In this document: in pieces, positions 25,383 to 34,218 of the stretch | Layout of the letters: every line of letters starts with the position of its first letter | How positions within the stretch are numbered: the first letter of the stretch is position 1 | DNA from: OMII01 sp947467385 | Lineage (GTDB): Bacteria; Bdellovibrionota_C; UBA2361; OMII01 | Direction: 5' to 3' | NCBI GenBank assembly: GCA_044360075.1 | Contig: JBIKLA010000009.1 | Coordinates: forward strand, 54,728 to 118,727 | Length of the DNA: 64,000 bases | Made by a program: the position numbers and the translations under genes | The notes under the pieces: generated by a model | The model's database searches: none | Told to the model about the DNA's origin: nothing | The model's input: the letters and a program-made list of their open reading frames with translations, nothing else

Positions 25383-26159
25383 ATGACAGCGAAGATACCA
25401 AGAGCCCCTCAACAAAGAGGCCCGCGTCTCTTTGTCGAGGGGCTCTCTTCGTCTGTGCAGGGTCCCTTCCCCCACACGCTCTCGCTCCCCAAAAGCGACA
25501 GCCACTATGTGGGCAACGTGTTGCGCTTGCGCGCCGGAGACCCGCTTGAGATTGCTGACAGGGCCTCCGGAGAGGTGTTCGAGGCGCGAGTCGCGGCACT
25601 GAACGACCTCGTGACCGTTGAGATCAAAAAGGTCATTGGGGCGTCAGTTTCCGGCCAGAGGGCGGTAACCCTCCTCTTTGCGCTCTGCAAAGGGTGCAAG
25701 AACGACCTAGTCTGTGACTGGGCAACGGAGCTGGGCTGTGCCCATATTATTTTCTGGCAGGCGGCCCGCAGCGTCGTTCGGCTCCGGGACGAAAGCGACG
25801 CACTATCCAAGGCCGAACGGCTGTCTAAGATCGGTCGGGCCGCAGCCCAACAGAGTCGGCAGTCGCGCCCGCCTGCAGTCAGCGTCGTTCGGTCGCTCTC
25901 AGACGCGGTGGCGGCTGTCTCGCCATCGGAAGGGTCTCTGAACCTCGTCTGCTCGCTCTCTGAAAAGGCGCATCCAATCGGCGACCTGCTTCGCTCATCG
26001 GATTCGCCACTGGTGATCGTGATCGGACCGGAGGGAGATATATCTCCCGAAGAGGAGCAGGTTCTCGCGACAGCCGGCTTTGAGTTCGCTTCGCTCGGTC
26101 CGCACGTCCTTCGCTCTGAGCTTGCCGCGGTGGCCGCTCTCATGGCAGCGCGCCCGTAG
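25383..26159 (+). CDS. rsmE: 16S rRNA m3U1498 methyltransferase RsmE
   Basis: SPOUT methyltransferase. RLFVEGL near the N-terminus and HYVGNVLRLRAGD form the PUA-like substrate domain; the catalytic knot has GCKNDLVCDWATELGCAHIIF, IVIGPEGDISPEEE and LRSELAAVAALMA. 258 residues. The ATG at 25383 precedes the family's usual first residues by about 15 codons, and these extra codons are part of a strong inverted repeat (25401-25446). No alternative start codon exists between the repeat arms, so the repeat is within the coding region. Confidence 0.92.
   Translation: MTAKIPRAPQQRGPRLFVEGLSSSVQGPFPHTLSLPKSDSHYVGNVLRLRAGDPLEIADRASGEVFEARVAALNDLVTVEIKKVIGASVSGQRAVTLLFALCKGCKNDLVCDWATELGCAHIIFWQAARSVVRLRDESDALSKAERLSKIGRAAAQQSRQSRPPAVSVVRSLSDAVAAVSPSEGSLNLVCSLSEKAHPIGDLLRSSDSPLVIVIGPEGDISPEEEQVLATAGFEFASLGPHVLRSELAAVAALMAARP
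25401..25446 (+). repeat. Inverted repeat with 19-bp arms inside the 5' end of rsmE
   Basis: AGAGCCCCTCAACAAAGAG (25401-25419) and CTCTTTGTCGAGGGGCTCT (25428-25446) are complementary at 18 of 19 positions with an 8-nt loop. It covers codons 7-21 of rsmE. No T run follows, so it is not an ordinary intrinsic terminator. Possible regulatory hairpin or an inserted palindromic element that was kept in frame. Confidence 0.85.
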
Positions 26160-26227
26160 AGCTTTTCCCGTAGCCACTCCCCTTCCGCTTTCGCTACTAT
26201 TCACCGTGTCTCATCGCCGGAGATCTC

Positions 26228-26674
26228 ATGAGCAAAATAGCCTTCAATCACGCCCTCACCCCTCTGCCAGAAAAGAAGCGAATCGCGATGGTTGCGCACG
26301 ACGGCAAAAAGTCAGAGATGTGCGCTTGGGCCAATAAGAACCAGGGCATCCTTGCTGACCATACCTTGATCGCCACCGGCACAACCGGAGCAATGCTGGA
26401 GGAGGCGCTTGGCCGCCCAGTGACAAAGTGTGCTTCCGGACCCCTAGGTGGCGACCAGCAGATCGGCGCTCTCATAGTGGACGGCGGGATCGATATGCTC
26501 ATTTTTTTCTGGGATCCCCTGACTGCCCAGCCTCACGACCCCGACGTCAAAGCGCTCCTACGCATCGCCGCCCTGTACGAGATCCCTATAGCGTGCAACC
26601 GAGCCTCCGCAGACTTTTTTATCACAAGCGGCCTTCTCTCAAAGAGCTACCCGCGACGATTAGGTGCGGCCTAA
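26228..26674 (+). CDS. mgsA: Methylglyoxal synthase
   Basis: Converts dihydroxyacetone phosphate to methylglyoxal and phosphate, a glycolytic overflow bypass. Motifs: KKRIAMVAHDGKK, LIATGTTGAML (phosphate binding), SGPLGGDQQIGALI (with the catalytic Asp region), MLIFFWDPLTAQPHDPDVKALLRIA and IPIACNRASADF. 148 residues, normal. Ribosome-binding site GGAG at about 26219. Confidence 0.95.
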   Translation: MSKIAFNHALTPLPEKKRIAMVAHDGKKSEMCAWANKNQGILADHTLIATGTTGAMLEEALGRPVTKCASGPLGGDQQIGALIVDGGIDMLIFFWDPLTAQPHDPDVKALLRIAALYEIPIACNRASADFFITSGLLSKSYPRRLGAA

Positions 26675-26698
26675 GACTTGCGGTGAGCTCGCGCGGAG

Positions 26699-27166
26699 CT
26701 ACTGCCCCTTCGACCGTGGAGGCATCATGAGCGGCCCGCCCTTGTCAGCGAACTCAGGAGGCGGCGACTTGATTGCATCAGGCACGTCGATGCGCGTTAT
26801 GCACGGCGGCTCCTGCACAACGTCATGCGCATACTTACCGGTAAACTCGCGGCCCCAGCACGAGGCGAACGCCTCTGCCTGTTCCGCTTCGCTCGCGTCC
26901 GCAGGTATCTCAGCCTCACACGCCACAACAAGCGGGCGCACGATCGCGTCACACTCGCTGGCGGGTCGCCTTATGCAAACGGCTAGTTGCCCACCATTCT
27001 TGCAATACATTTGCACGATTTCATCCGTGCGGTTTAAGGGTGGCGCTGCCTGCACAAGAGATGGCGCTGACGCCATGCTCAAGAGAAACAAGAGCACAGC
27101 ACACGCTCTGGCGATCGGCCATCGTCCGATGCTACGTTCAATTCTAGGCTTGCTGTCGAAGCTCAT
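26699..27166 (-). CDS. Hypothetical small secreted cysteine-containing protein
   Basis: 155 residues with a signal peptide (ACAVLLFLLSMASAPSLVQAA) after a basic N-terminus. The mature part has five cysteines (MYCKNGG, AVCIRR, SECDAI, VACEAE, ASCWGR, PPCITR region) that could form disulphides, and a Pro/Lys-rich tail. No family recognised. It starts 10 bp after the stop of the larger secreted protein at 27177-28640, so they are likely co-transcribed and exported together. Confidence 0.7.
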   Translation of the reverse strand: MSFDSKPRIERSIGRWPIARACAVLLFLLSMASAPSLVQAAPPLNRTDEIVQMYCKNGGQLAVCIRRPASECDAIVRPLVVACEAEIPADASEAEQAEAFASCWGREFTGKYAHDVVQEPPCITRIDVPDAIKSPPPEFADKGGPLMMPPRSKGQ

Positions 27167-27176
27167 ACCCTATTCC

Positions 27177-28640
27177 TTAGAAAAACCCCTTCGAATTTTG
27201 CGTTCCATCCGCCGCGCCGTTCACGGCCGAGACCGCGGGGATATCCCAGGCGGACGGGCGCTTGACGTCTAGCATTGCATCGCTTCCCGCGGTTGATGAA
27301 GCCCCTTTGAGAACAGGGGCACCCATCTCCGAAGGCCGCGTTGTGGTTTCAGGCTGGCTGTTAGCAGAGGGGTTCTCCTTGAAGACATCTATCGCAGCCT
27401 TTTGCAGGCTCCCTAGCGAAGGCACTCCTGAGCTTCCAGACGATGCGCCCCCGAACCCGGCGTTCGCCGATTCTGTGGCTGGCACTATCGAGCTTGGCCC
27501 TGAAGGTGCCGCTGAAGAGGAGCCATTCGACGGCGAAGAGCCAGGCTTATCCGAGGGGATCTCCATCGCAAGCCCTCCTTGGGGCGGCCTCGGAGCGGGC
27601 GAGGTCACCGGAGGCACCGGCGAAGCAGCGACCGGGGCCTTCGGTTCTGGAGCTGCCGATGGCGACGGCTTAACCACCACCGGGGCAGGCGTCTTTGGCG
27701 CGGTTGCATTTGCAGGCGGCTTGGTGGGCGACTTGACTCCTGATGTTTGCGGCAAGGTAGATTTTGAGCCACTACCGAGAGCTCCACCACCCGATGAGCC
27801 CCCCCCCCCGTTCCTCTGCATCAGTTGACTGAGTGTCCCAATGAATCCACCCCCGGGGCCTCCCCCAAGAAGTCCACCTCCCCCAAGAAGTCCACCTCCA
27901 CCACCGAGTCCCGCTGTTCCGGGAACTGGCGTACCAGGGATCGTCCGCGCCCTGGGTCCGTTATAGCCCTTGAAGGTAAACTCACCAGCATCAGGGAATC
28001 CTTGCTGGTACGGGGTATATCCTCGACGCCAGCTGTGCCACGGAGTTCCCTTACTCGCGGTGGCCGTGCCGTTTATCATGACCGGCGTAACATCTACCTC
28101 GCCGAGGCCAGGCACGAGATTTGCAGCGTGGCCACTGCCCCTAATCTGCTCTGCACCCATCCCCTGCTCGTAGTTTATCCTTCCATCTTTGGCCATCTCT
28201 TCAAGCAGCCAATCGAAAGTTGCGCTGTGCTCTGCGCAGTCGTGGACATCCACAACGTAATACTCTCGGTAATCCGGGATGCCATTCCCGTTTACGTCCT
28301 CCATCCCCTTAACCTCGATGGCATACTTGTCCGCTGCGTCTATGAGGGATTTTCTGTCATAGAAGGTAGGACCCTTCGGGGCTGCTGTTTGAGTGGCCGA
28401 GGGCGTGCCCGTAACGGTTGGGGCAACAACGGGGCCGTGGGCCCCCCCCTCCTGGTTGCTTCCCAACCCGGTAGGTAGCGCATGTGAAGGAATGATTGAC
28501 AGCACGCTTGTTGCGGCAAGCAGCAGGGTAAAAAAGACGGTCGCGAAAAGGCGCTTGAGAAGAAGTTGCCTGGTTGTTAGTTGACTTGCAAAACCGCTCA
28601 TATCCACGCACAAACCTGCTGTCCCATGTGGGGACCGCAA
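27177..28640 (-). CDS. Hypothetical secreted Gly/Pro/Ser-rich protein
   Basis: Signal-anchor-like segment (LFATVFFTLLLAATSVLSIIPSHA, about residues 31-54), then a short folded region (about 90-200) containing DVNGNGIPDYREYY, an EF-hand/dockerin-like calcium loop, and HDCAEHSATFDWLLEEM. Residues about 245-300 are glycine-rich with GGGG-LL repeats, and the rest is Pro/Ser/Ala linker with no fixed fold expected. 487 residues. An internal ATG at codon 14 is an alternative start. No family recognised; layout suggests a cell-surface or matrix protein. Confidence 0.7.
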   Translation of the reverse strand: MRSPHGTAGLCVDMSGFASQLTTRQLLLKRLFATVFFTLLLAATSVLSIIPSHALPTGLGSNQEGGAHGPVVAPTVTGTPSATQTAAPKGPTFYDRKSLIDAADKYAIEVKGMEDVNGNGIPDYREYYVVDVHDCAEHSATFDWLLEEMAKDGRINYEQGMGAEQIRGSGHAANLVPGLGEVDVTPVMINGTATASKGTPWHSWRRGYTPYQQGFPDAGEFTFKGYNGPRARTIPGTPVPGTAGLGGGGGLLGGGGLLGGGPGGGFIGTLSQLMQRNGGGGSSGGGALGSGSKSTLPQTSGVKSPTKPPANATAPKTPAPVVVKPSPSAAPEPKAPVAASPVPPVTSPAPRPPQGGLAMEIPSDKPGSSPSNGSSSAAPSGPSSIVPATESANAGFGGASSGSSGVPSLGSLQKAAIDVFKENPSANSQPETTTRPSEMGAPVLKGASSTAGSDAMLDVKRPSAWDIPAVSAVNGAADGTQNSKGFF

Positions 28641-29255
28641 AACCCGCCTGCAACGAGCGAGGTGATATCACCTTGCTCTTGACACTGTTATGGCCACGGA
28701 ATGGCTATTTGTGCAGTAAAATCAGGGGGTCTTTATAATCCAGAACAGTCAATCAGCACCCCAAACAGACTATTCCGAACTATCGCCGTCTCCGGCTCGC
28801 TCAGGCTTTGGCTGCCGGCTGCGCCGCTGGGGCGGCGTTTAGAAGGTACGGAGTGGAGAGTCACTCTGCCAATCCGTACAAAAAAATTGAAGCAACGAGG
28901 CCTATCTTCAGCTAGCCGTGGGCAGAGAAGCCCCTGTCAACTGAAGAGGAGCCGCTTCCGAGGAGAAAGGAACTCGCTCCTCGCACAGCTGATGCAAAGC
29001 ATCAATTACTGCCTCAGCACGGATAAATCCACCTAGAGCTTCGATCTCCTGGATTACCGGCGCCTGAGACTGGAGGTTCGTCAATCCAGTCTCGTCGATA
29101 TCGCTGCTACGGGGGAAGCGATCTTCTGCCGCGATTCGTTTTGGAGCCGGAATTTCCTACTACCGCTGGGCCGCATACTCAAATTGCGAGGTCACCCGCA
29201 CAACCCTGTGCGCATCAGGACTAAATAATCCGTCTTGGGCGCAGCATGCCCGCTC
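28641..29255. other. Intergenic region of 615 bp, no gene recognised
   Basis: A 111-codon open frame (28701-29036, +) has no family resemblance and no good ribosome-binding site. A TATAAT-like box is at about 28733. A strong short hairpin is at 28846-28879 (listed separately). No conserved RNA core was recognised. Confidence 0.5.
28846..28879 (+). repeat. Compact inverted repeat in the 28.6-29.2 kb gap
   Basis: GTACGGA ... TCCGTAC outer arms (28846-28852 / 28873-28879), TGG/CCA and AGAGT/ACTCT continue the pairing, giving about 15 pairs with one mismatch. Followed by seven A, not T, on this strand. Possible operator. Confidence 0.45.
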
Positions 29256-30401
29256 TTACTGGCCGACAAAGACCCTCGGGATGCGCTGATTAAGGGTGAC
29301 AAGCACCTCGTATGGGCTTAATCCGCCGGCCCGCGCCACATCCTCCACCGTTATGCGCTCCTCTTCCTGAACCCCGATTAGCATTACCTCGTCGCCGTTG
29401 TACGCCTCTCCAGAGCCGATGTTGACCATAAGCTGATCCATGCAGATGGCTCCGACGATAGGGTAACGCTTTCCCCTGATGATCGCATGCGCGCGATTAG
29501 AGAGGGATCGCAGAAATCCATCTCCATATCCAATCGGCACTGTCACCATGCGAGTGTCCTCAGGTGCCGTCCACAGGTGCCCATAACTGACGCCCGCGCC
29601 CTTCTTGACGACCTTGAAGTACACCACCTGACTCTTGAGCTGCAGCACGGGCTTGAGCGGAAGAATGGTTTCAAAACCGGTTCCCGGATACACGCCGTAG
29701 AGAGAGAGCCCGGGCCGAACCATGTCGAGGTGGCTATCGCGCAGCGCCATCAGGCCGCCTGAGCCTGCGATGTGGCGCAAAAACGGAGCGGGGGAACTAT
29801 CTTCGTAGAAGCGCAAACTTTCCAGATATCGCTCAAGCTGCAGCCGAGTAAGCGAAAGATCCTCGCAGCGAACATCAGCAAAATGCGAGTACACGCCAAC
29901 GATGTCCGTGTGCTTGACCCGCAACGCCGCCTCGAACAGCGTGAACGCCGAGTAGTGGTGCACCCCAATGCGCTCAAGGCCGGTGTCGATCTTAAGGTGT
30001 ACCCGCGCGCGGCGCCCCTCCTGAGCGGCGGCTTGGTCGATCTGCTCAAGCTTCGTGACCGAAGAGGCGGTGACATCCACGTCATTTCGGATGTAGAGAC
30101 CGATCTGATCCTTTAGGAGGCCACCGAAAACAAGTATAGGCAGCTTGATGCCAAACCTCCTTAGCTCCAGCGCCTCCTCGATGTACGCCACTCCGAGCGA
30201 AGAGGCCCCCGCACCCTCTAGAGCTTTTGCAACAGCCTCAAATCCATGGCCGTAAGCGTTTGCCTTCACAACCGCCATGACCTTAGCTGTTCCCACAAAT
30301 GCCTGTATGGCCGCGAGATTGCTCTTGAGCGCGTTAAGGCACACCTCGGCATAGGTCGGCCGATGATTGAATACGCTGCTTTGTTCCAAAGAGAGAGACA
30401 T
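29256..30401 (-). CDS. alr: Alanine racemase
   Basis: PLP enzyme making D-alanine for peptidoglycan. Schiff-base lysine K46 is in AVVKANAYGHG; the catalytic Tyr is in GAGVSYGHLWT, with GYGDG just after and GAICMDQLMVNIG binding the cofactor phosphate. 381 residues, typical. It is divergent from the large PBP gene (106-bp gap), so a shared control region for two peptidoglycan genes is possible. Confidence 0.95.
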   Translation of the reverse strand: MSLSLEQSSVFNHRPTYAEVCLNALKSNLAAIQAFVGTAKVMAVVKANAYGHGFEAVAKALEGAGASSLGVAYIEEALELRRFGIKLPILVFGGLLKDQIGLYIRNDVDVTASSVTKLEQIDQAAAQEGRRARVHLKIDTGLERIGVHHYSAFTLFEAALRVKHTDIVGVYSHFADVRCEDLSLTRLQLERYLESLRFYEDSSPAPFLRHIAGSGGLMALRDSHLDMVRPGLSLYGVYPGTGFETILPLKPVLQLKSQVVYFKVVKKGAGVSYGHLWTAPEDTRMVTVPIGYGDGFLRSLSNRAHAIIRGKRYPIVGAICMDQLMVNIGSGEAYNGDEVMLIGVQEEERITVEDVARAGGLSPYEVLVTLNQRIPRVFVGQ

Positions 30402-30507
30402 TGTTTAAGAAAGCCGGTCAAACAGGCATGCAAAACTCTTTTAACGTATCTGGACCTAAAGAGAAATTGGGAGCATCTATCAAAGGAATATTTCTACCTG
30501 CGGATCC

Positions 30508-33500
30508 TTGGTGACCCAGATGCCCCCTTCTAAACCCCTGGAGATTGGCGATGACCAGGCCTCGATGTTCGCAAAGAGCGAGCGGCCCGGCCCATCTCCC
30601 CTCCCAGCGCCTCGTCGGGGTCTCAGGACTAGGGCCAAGCAGCTCGTCTCTCGCATCACCCGCAAGTTTTTTAAGTACCTCCTGTATTCATCTCCGCTCC
30701 TGATCGCCGCGCTCCTGGCGCTCGTGTACGAGATGCGTACCTCAACCTGGCAGTCGATCTACTTCACGCGCGTCGCCGCTGAAGCGTCCTACAAGGTTGA
30801 GGCCGGGCCGAACCCGAACACGACCTTTCCGTCATTTGGCCCGTACGATGTTCGGCTCGGATATACGCGCATCCCTCGCATTATCGACAACCTGCTCAAG
30901 AACGGCTTCGAAATTACCTCCCAAGCGCGCCAGTCAGAGCGCTTCCGCAGCCTTGCGAAATCGGGTCTCTATCCTCCATACCGGACCAAGACGGTCGCCG
31001 GCATCACCATCCTCGACAAGAACAATACCACAATCTACTCAGCATACCGGCCGGAGAGGAACTACGAGAGCTTTGAGGACATTCCGGAGATCGTTATCCG
31101 CTCGTTGCTGTTTATCGAGAACCGCGAGATCCTTGACACGAAGTACCCGTACAAAAATCCCGCTGTCGAGTGGGACAGGTTCGGGCTGGCGATCTTGGAA
31201 AAGTTCAAGCAGTTGTTCCAGCCAGACCTAAATGCCCCTGGCGGAAGCACGATTGCGACCCAGCTTGAGAAGTACCGGCACACGAAAGAGGGCCGCACCT
31301 CGGGGATACCCGACAAGCTAGAGCAGATGATGTCGGCGAGCCTACGCGCCTACATGTACGGGCGCAAAACGCTCAAAACGCGCAAGCTCATCACCCTAGA
31401 GTACATTAACTCGATCCCCCTGGCCGCACTTCGCGGATACGGCGAAGTAAACGGCCTTGGGGATGGGCTGTGGGCATGGTACGGGCTCGGCTTTGCGTCA
31501 ACCAACCAGCGCCTCAAGAAGCTCGGCACCCTCAAGCCCGCCGACGACCCCGCTCAATTCGCCGAGATCTACAAGCAGATGCTAAGTCTGTTCATCGCTC
31601 ATCGCCGCCCTAGCTTCTATCTCATCGCTGGGCTCAAGGAGCTCAATGCCCTCACCAACTCGCACCTCGACCTCTTGGCCAAAGAGGGCGTTATATCGCC
31701 CAAGCTCAGGAATGCCGCGAAAGCCGTTCCTCTGACCCTTCGCAGGGCTGCACCGCAGGCGAAGGCGATCTCCTTTGTGCAGCGAAAGGCGGCCAACGCG
31801 ATCCGCACTCGGCTGCTTGAGCTGATGAACTACCCGCAACTCTACGACCTTGATCAAGTGGACGTGACCGTCAAGAGCACTATGGCCAACGAGTCCAACG
31901 AGGGGGTAACCGATATCCTGAAGCAGATTAAGGACGAGGAGAGCGTGCGCAAATTCGGCCTTAATGGCGCACGTAACCTGGGCCGGGGCGATCCTTCGAA
32001 GGTCATCTACAGCGTGACTCTCTATGAGAGGCGCGGAAACGCCAACCTGCTGAGGATTCAGACCGACAACTTTGATAACCCTTTCAGCATCAACGAGGGC
32101 ACGCGGCTCGACCTCGGCTCAACGGCCAAGCTCCGCACCCTAACGACATACCTCGACGTTGTAGGCGAGCTCCACGACCGCTTTTCTGTCATGGACCAGG
32201 CAGCCCTTAAGAAGATCGACAGGCGCGAGCTCGATCCAATCTCCCTCTTCGTGGTCGACCAGTTCATCAAAGATCCGAAGATATTGCTCTCTTCTCTGCT
32301 GGCTCGGGCGCTACAGCGCCGCTACTCGGCAAGCCCGTATGAAACCTTCTTTACGGGAGGGGGAATTCACTCCTTTGAGAACTTCAAGAAGGAAGACAAC
32401 GGCCGAAATCCCACTATCCAGGAGGCCCTCACCGCGTCGATCAACCTGCCATTCGTTCGCCTGATGCGCGACCTCTCGCGCTACTACACGGTCAAGATGG
32501 GACTCAAGCTCAGCTCAAGCAAAACCGACCGCAAGAGCTCCGTGCGCATGCACTTCCTGAAAAAGTTCGCCGACCAGGAGGGCAGCTACTTTCAGCGTAG
32601 GTTCTATGAGAAGTACCGGGGCAAGCCGCCTCAGGGCCTCCTTGAGGGGCTCGTCAAGAGCACTCGCGCGTCAGCGCGCCACGCCGCGGTCATGTACCGC
32701 TACGTGAGGCCGGACGGGACCGAGGCTGAAATGGCCGAATTCCTCAAGCAGAACGTGCCGAGCACCAACGTGTCGCCTGCCCTCATCACCAAATGGTACC
32801 ACGAGTTCCCGCCGGGCAAGTACACGCTCAACGACCAGGGATACCTCGCGCGCATCCACCCTCTTGAGCTGTGGCTTGTGAGATACCTTCAGGATCACCC
32901 CGGCGCCTCGATCGAGTCTGCCATAAAGGAGAGCTACGAGGAGCGCCAACAGGTGTACGAATGGCTCTTCAAGACCCCACAAGTAAAGGCGCAGGACAGC
33001 CGCATCCGCACGCTGATTGAGAACGAGTCTTTTGTGGAGATTCACAAGCAGTGGCGAAAGGTGGGATATCCCTTCAACTCAATGGTGCCGTCGCTCGCTT
33101 CTGCCATCGGCAGCTCAGGCGATCGCCCTGTGGCTCTGGCAGACCTGGTGGGCATCATCCTCAACGACGGGGTCAGGTATCCCCTGATCCGTCTCGAAGA
33201 GGTGCGCTTGGCATCAGACACACCATACGAAACGAACCTGCGGCGATCGGACCGCGGCGCCGGAGAGCGCGCCCTTAAGCCTGAGGTCGCGCGCGCGCTG
33301 CGCGGAGCGATGCGCAACGTAGTTGAGTCCGGAACCGCTCGCCGCGTCTTCCACTCGTATGCCCGGTCTGACGGAAAGTTCTACACGATAGGCGGCAAGA
33401 CCGGCACCGGAGATCACCGCCATGAGACCTTCGGCCCAGGCGGCCAGCTGCTTACGTCGCGCGTCGTGAATCGTACCGCTACCTTCGCCTTCTACATCGG

Positions 33501-33807
33501 CGACAGGTTCTTCGGCGTTGTGTCAGCGCATGTGCCCGGCGCCGAGGCGGCGAAGTTCGACTTCACTAGCTCACTCGCTGCGGAGCTCCTTAAGATCGTA
33601 AACAAGTCCATCATCCCGCTGATCGAGGCTTCCGGTTCTGAGCTCGCCCCAACCTTTCCGGATGTGCGCAAAGAGGATCTGCAGGCCGAGCTGGGCGGCG
33701 CCCCCGGGGCCGCCGGGGAGCCTGCACGGGTGGCCGCTGAGCCGGCAAGGCCAGCAACTATCTTTGGCACCCTGAAGAGCTCCCAGCCGGCCCCACAGCC
33801 CCGATAA
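30508..33807 (+). CDS. Bifunctional penicillin-binding protein, class A, unusually long
   Basis: Membrane-anchored glycosyltransferase-transpeptidase of peptidoglycan. One membrane helix (about residues 57-76), then a GT51 domain with LLFIENREILDTKYP (motif 1, EN instead of ED) and GGSTIATQLEKY (245-256), then a transpeptidase with S538-T-A-K541, S644-I-N646 and K964-T-G966. 1,099 residues versus 750-900 usual; the extra length lies between the SxN and KTG motifs (long charged helical insert, about 660-880). The start is uncertain: GTG 30508 or ATG 30517; neither has a strong ribosome-binding site. The C-terminus is a Pro/Ala-rich tail. Confidence 0.85.
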   Translation: MVTQMPPSKPLEIGDDQASMFAKSERPGPSPLPAPRRGLRTRAKQLVSRITRKFFKYLLYSSPLLIAALLALVYEMRTSTWQSIYFTRVAAEASYKVEAGPNPNTTFPSFGPYDVRLGYTRIPRIIDNLLKNGFEITSQARQSERFRSLAKSGLYPPYRTKTVAGITILDKNNTTIYSAYRPERNYESFEDIPEIVIRSLLFIENREILDTKYPYKNPAVEWDRFGLAILEKFKQLFQPDLNAPGGSTIATQLEKYRHTKEGRTSGIPDKLEQMMSASLRAYMYGRKTLKTRKLITLEYINSIPLAALRGYGEVNGLGDGLWAWYGLGFASTNQRLKKLGTLKPADDPAQFAEIYKQMLSLFIAHRRPSFYLIAGLKELNALTNSHLDLLAKEGVISPKLRNAAKAVPLTLRRAAPQAKAISFVQRKAANAIRTRLLELMNYPQLYDLDQVDVTVKSTMANESNEGVTDILKQIKDEESVRKFGLNGARNLGRGDPSKVIYSVTLYERRGNANLLRIQTDNFDNPFSINEGTRLDLGSTAKLRTLTTYLDVVGELHDRFSVMDQAALKKIDRRELDPISLFVVDQFIKDPKILLSSLLARALQRRYSASPYETFFTGGGIHSFENFKKEDNGRNPTIQEALTASINLPFVRLMRDLSRYYTVKMGLKLSSSKTDRKSSVRMHFLKKFADQEGSYFQRRFYEKYRGKPPQGLLEGLVKSTRASARHAAVMYRYVRPDGTEAEMAEFLKQNVPSTNVSPALITKWYHEFPPGKYTLNDQGYLARIHPLELWLVRYLQDHPGASIESAIKESYEERQQVYEWLFKTPQVKAQDSRIRTLIENESFVEIHKQWRKVGYPFNSMVPSLASAIGSSGDRPVALADLVGIILNDGVRYPLIRLEEVRLASDTPYETNLRRSDRGAGERALKPEVARALRGAMRNVVESGTARRVFHSYARSDGKFYTIGGKTGTGDHRHETFGPGGQLLTSRVVNRTATFAFYIGDRFFGVVSAHVPGAEAAKFDFTSSLAAELLKIVNKSIIPLIEASGSELAPTFPDVRKEDLQAELGGAPGAAGEPARVAAEPARPATIFGTLKSSQPAPQPR

Positions 33808-33868
33808 GGCCCCCCTGACCGCCTGCTTCGGCTTATCCCGCGGGGGCATTTCGGCTAAAAGGGGCCTT
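33806..33868 (+). terminator. Terminator-like hairpin after the PBP gene
   Basis: AAGGCCCC (33806-33813) and GGGGCCTT (33861-33868) pair across a loop holding a second hairpin (CCGCGGGG-type). Only TTTA follows. Likely ends PBP transcription before tRNA-Phe. Confidence 0.5.
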
Positions 33869-33945
33869 TATGTCATTGAATACCCTCGATCTCTTGTCAT
33901 TGTTGTGTGGGCATGATAACCAGAGGGCCCGATTGATTCCTGTAA

Positions 33946-34018
<73 letters not shown>

Positions 34019-34061
34019 CTTTCATTTCCTTCCTCAACCCTCTACTCGTCGGTAGCTCCAT

Positions 34062-34097
34062 CCGCGCAGGGAAGCCCGCGCAGGGAAGCCCACGCAG
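34062..34097 (+). repeat. Short tandem repeat, 14-bp unit, about 2.5 copies
   Basis: CCGCGCAGGGAAGC at 34062-34075 and 34076-34089, then a partial third copy (CCACGCAG). It lies just downstream of tRNA-Phe. Confidence 0.6.
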
Positions 34098-34218
34098 TGG
34101 CACCGGCGCTCTACGCACAACTTCCTAGCTCAACGATCGAACCACTCTCCGTAATTTACGCGGCGCTGCGTGCTATCGCAGAGAGCTGCCGGACGAAAAC
34201 TATTTTGTTGAGGACACT

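Noticed and set aside
26664..27272. 202-codon open frame on the plus strand
   Set aside because: Lies opposite the small secreted protein, which has a clear signal peptide and a shared operon; the plus frame has no family similarity.
27262..27828. 188-codon Gly/Ala/Glu-rich open frame on the plus strand
   Set aside because: Antisense shadow of the Gly/Pro/Ser-rich secreted protein; composition follows from GC-rich complementary codons.
28701..29036. 111-codon open frame in the 28.6-29.2 kb gap
   Set aside because: No ribosome-binding site, unusual composition, no family resemblance.
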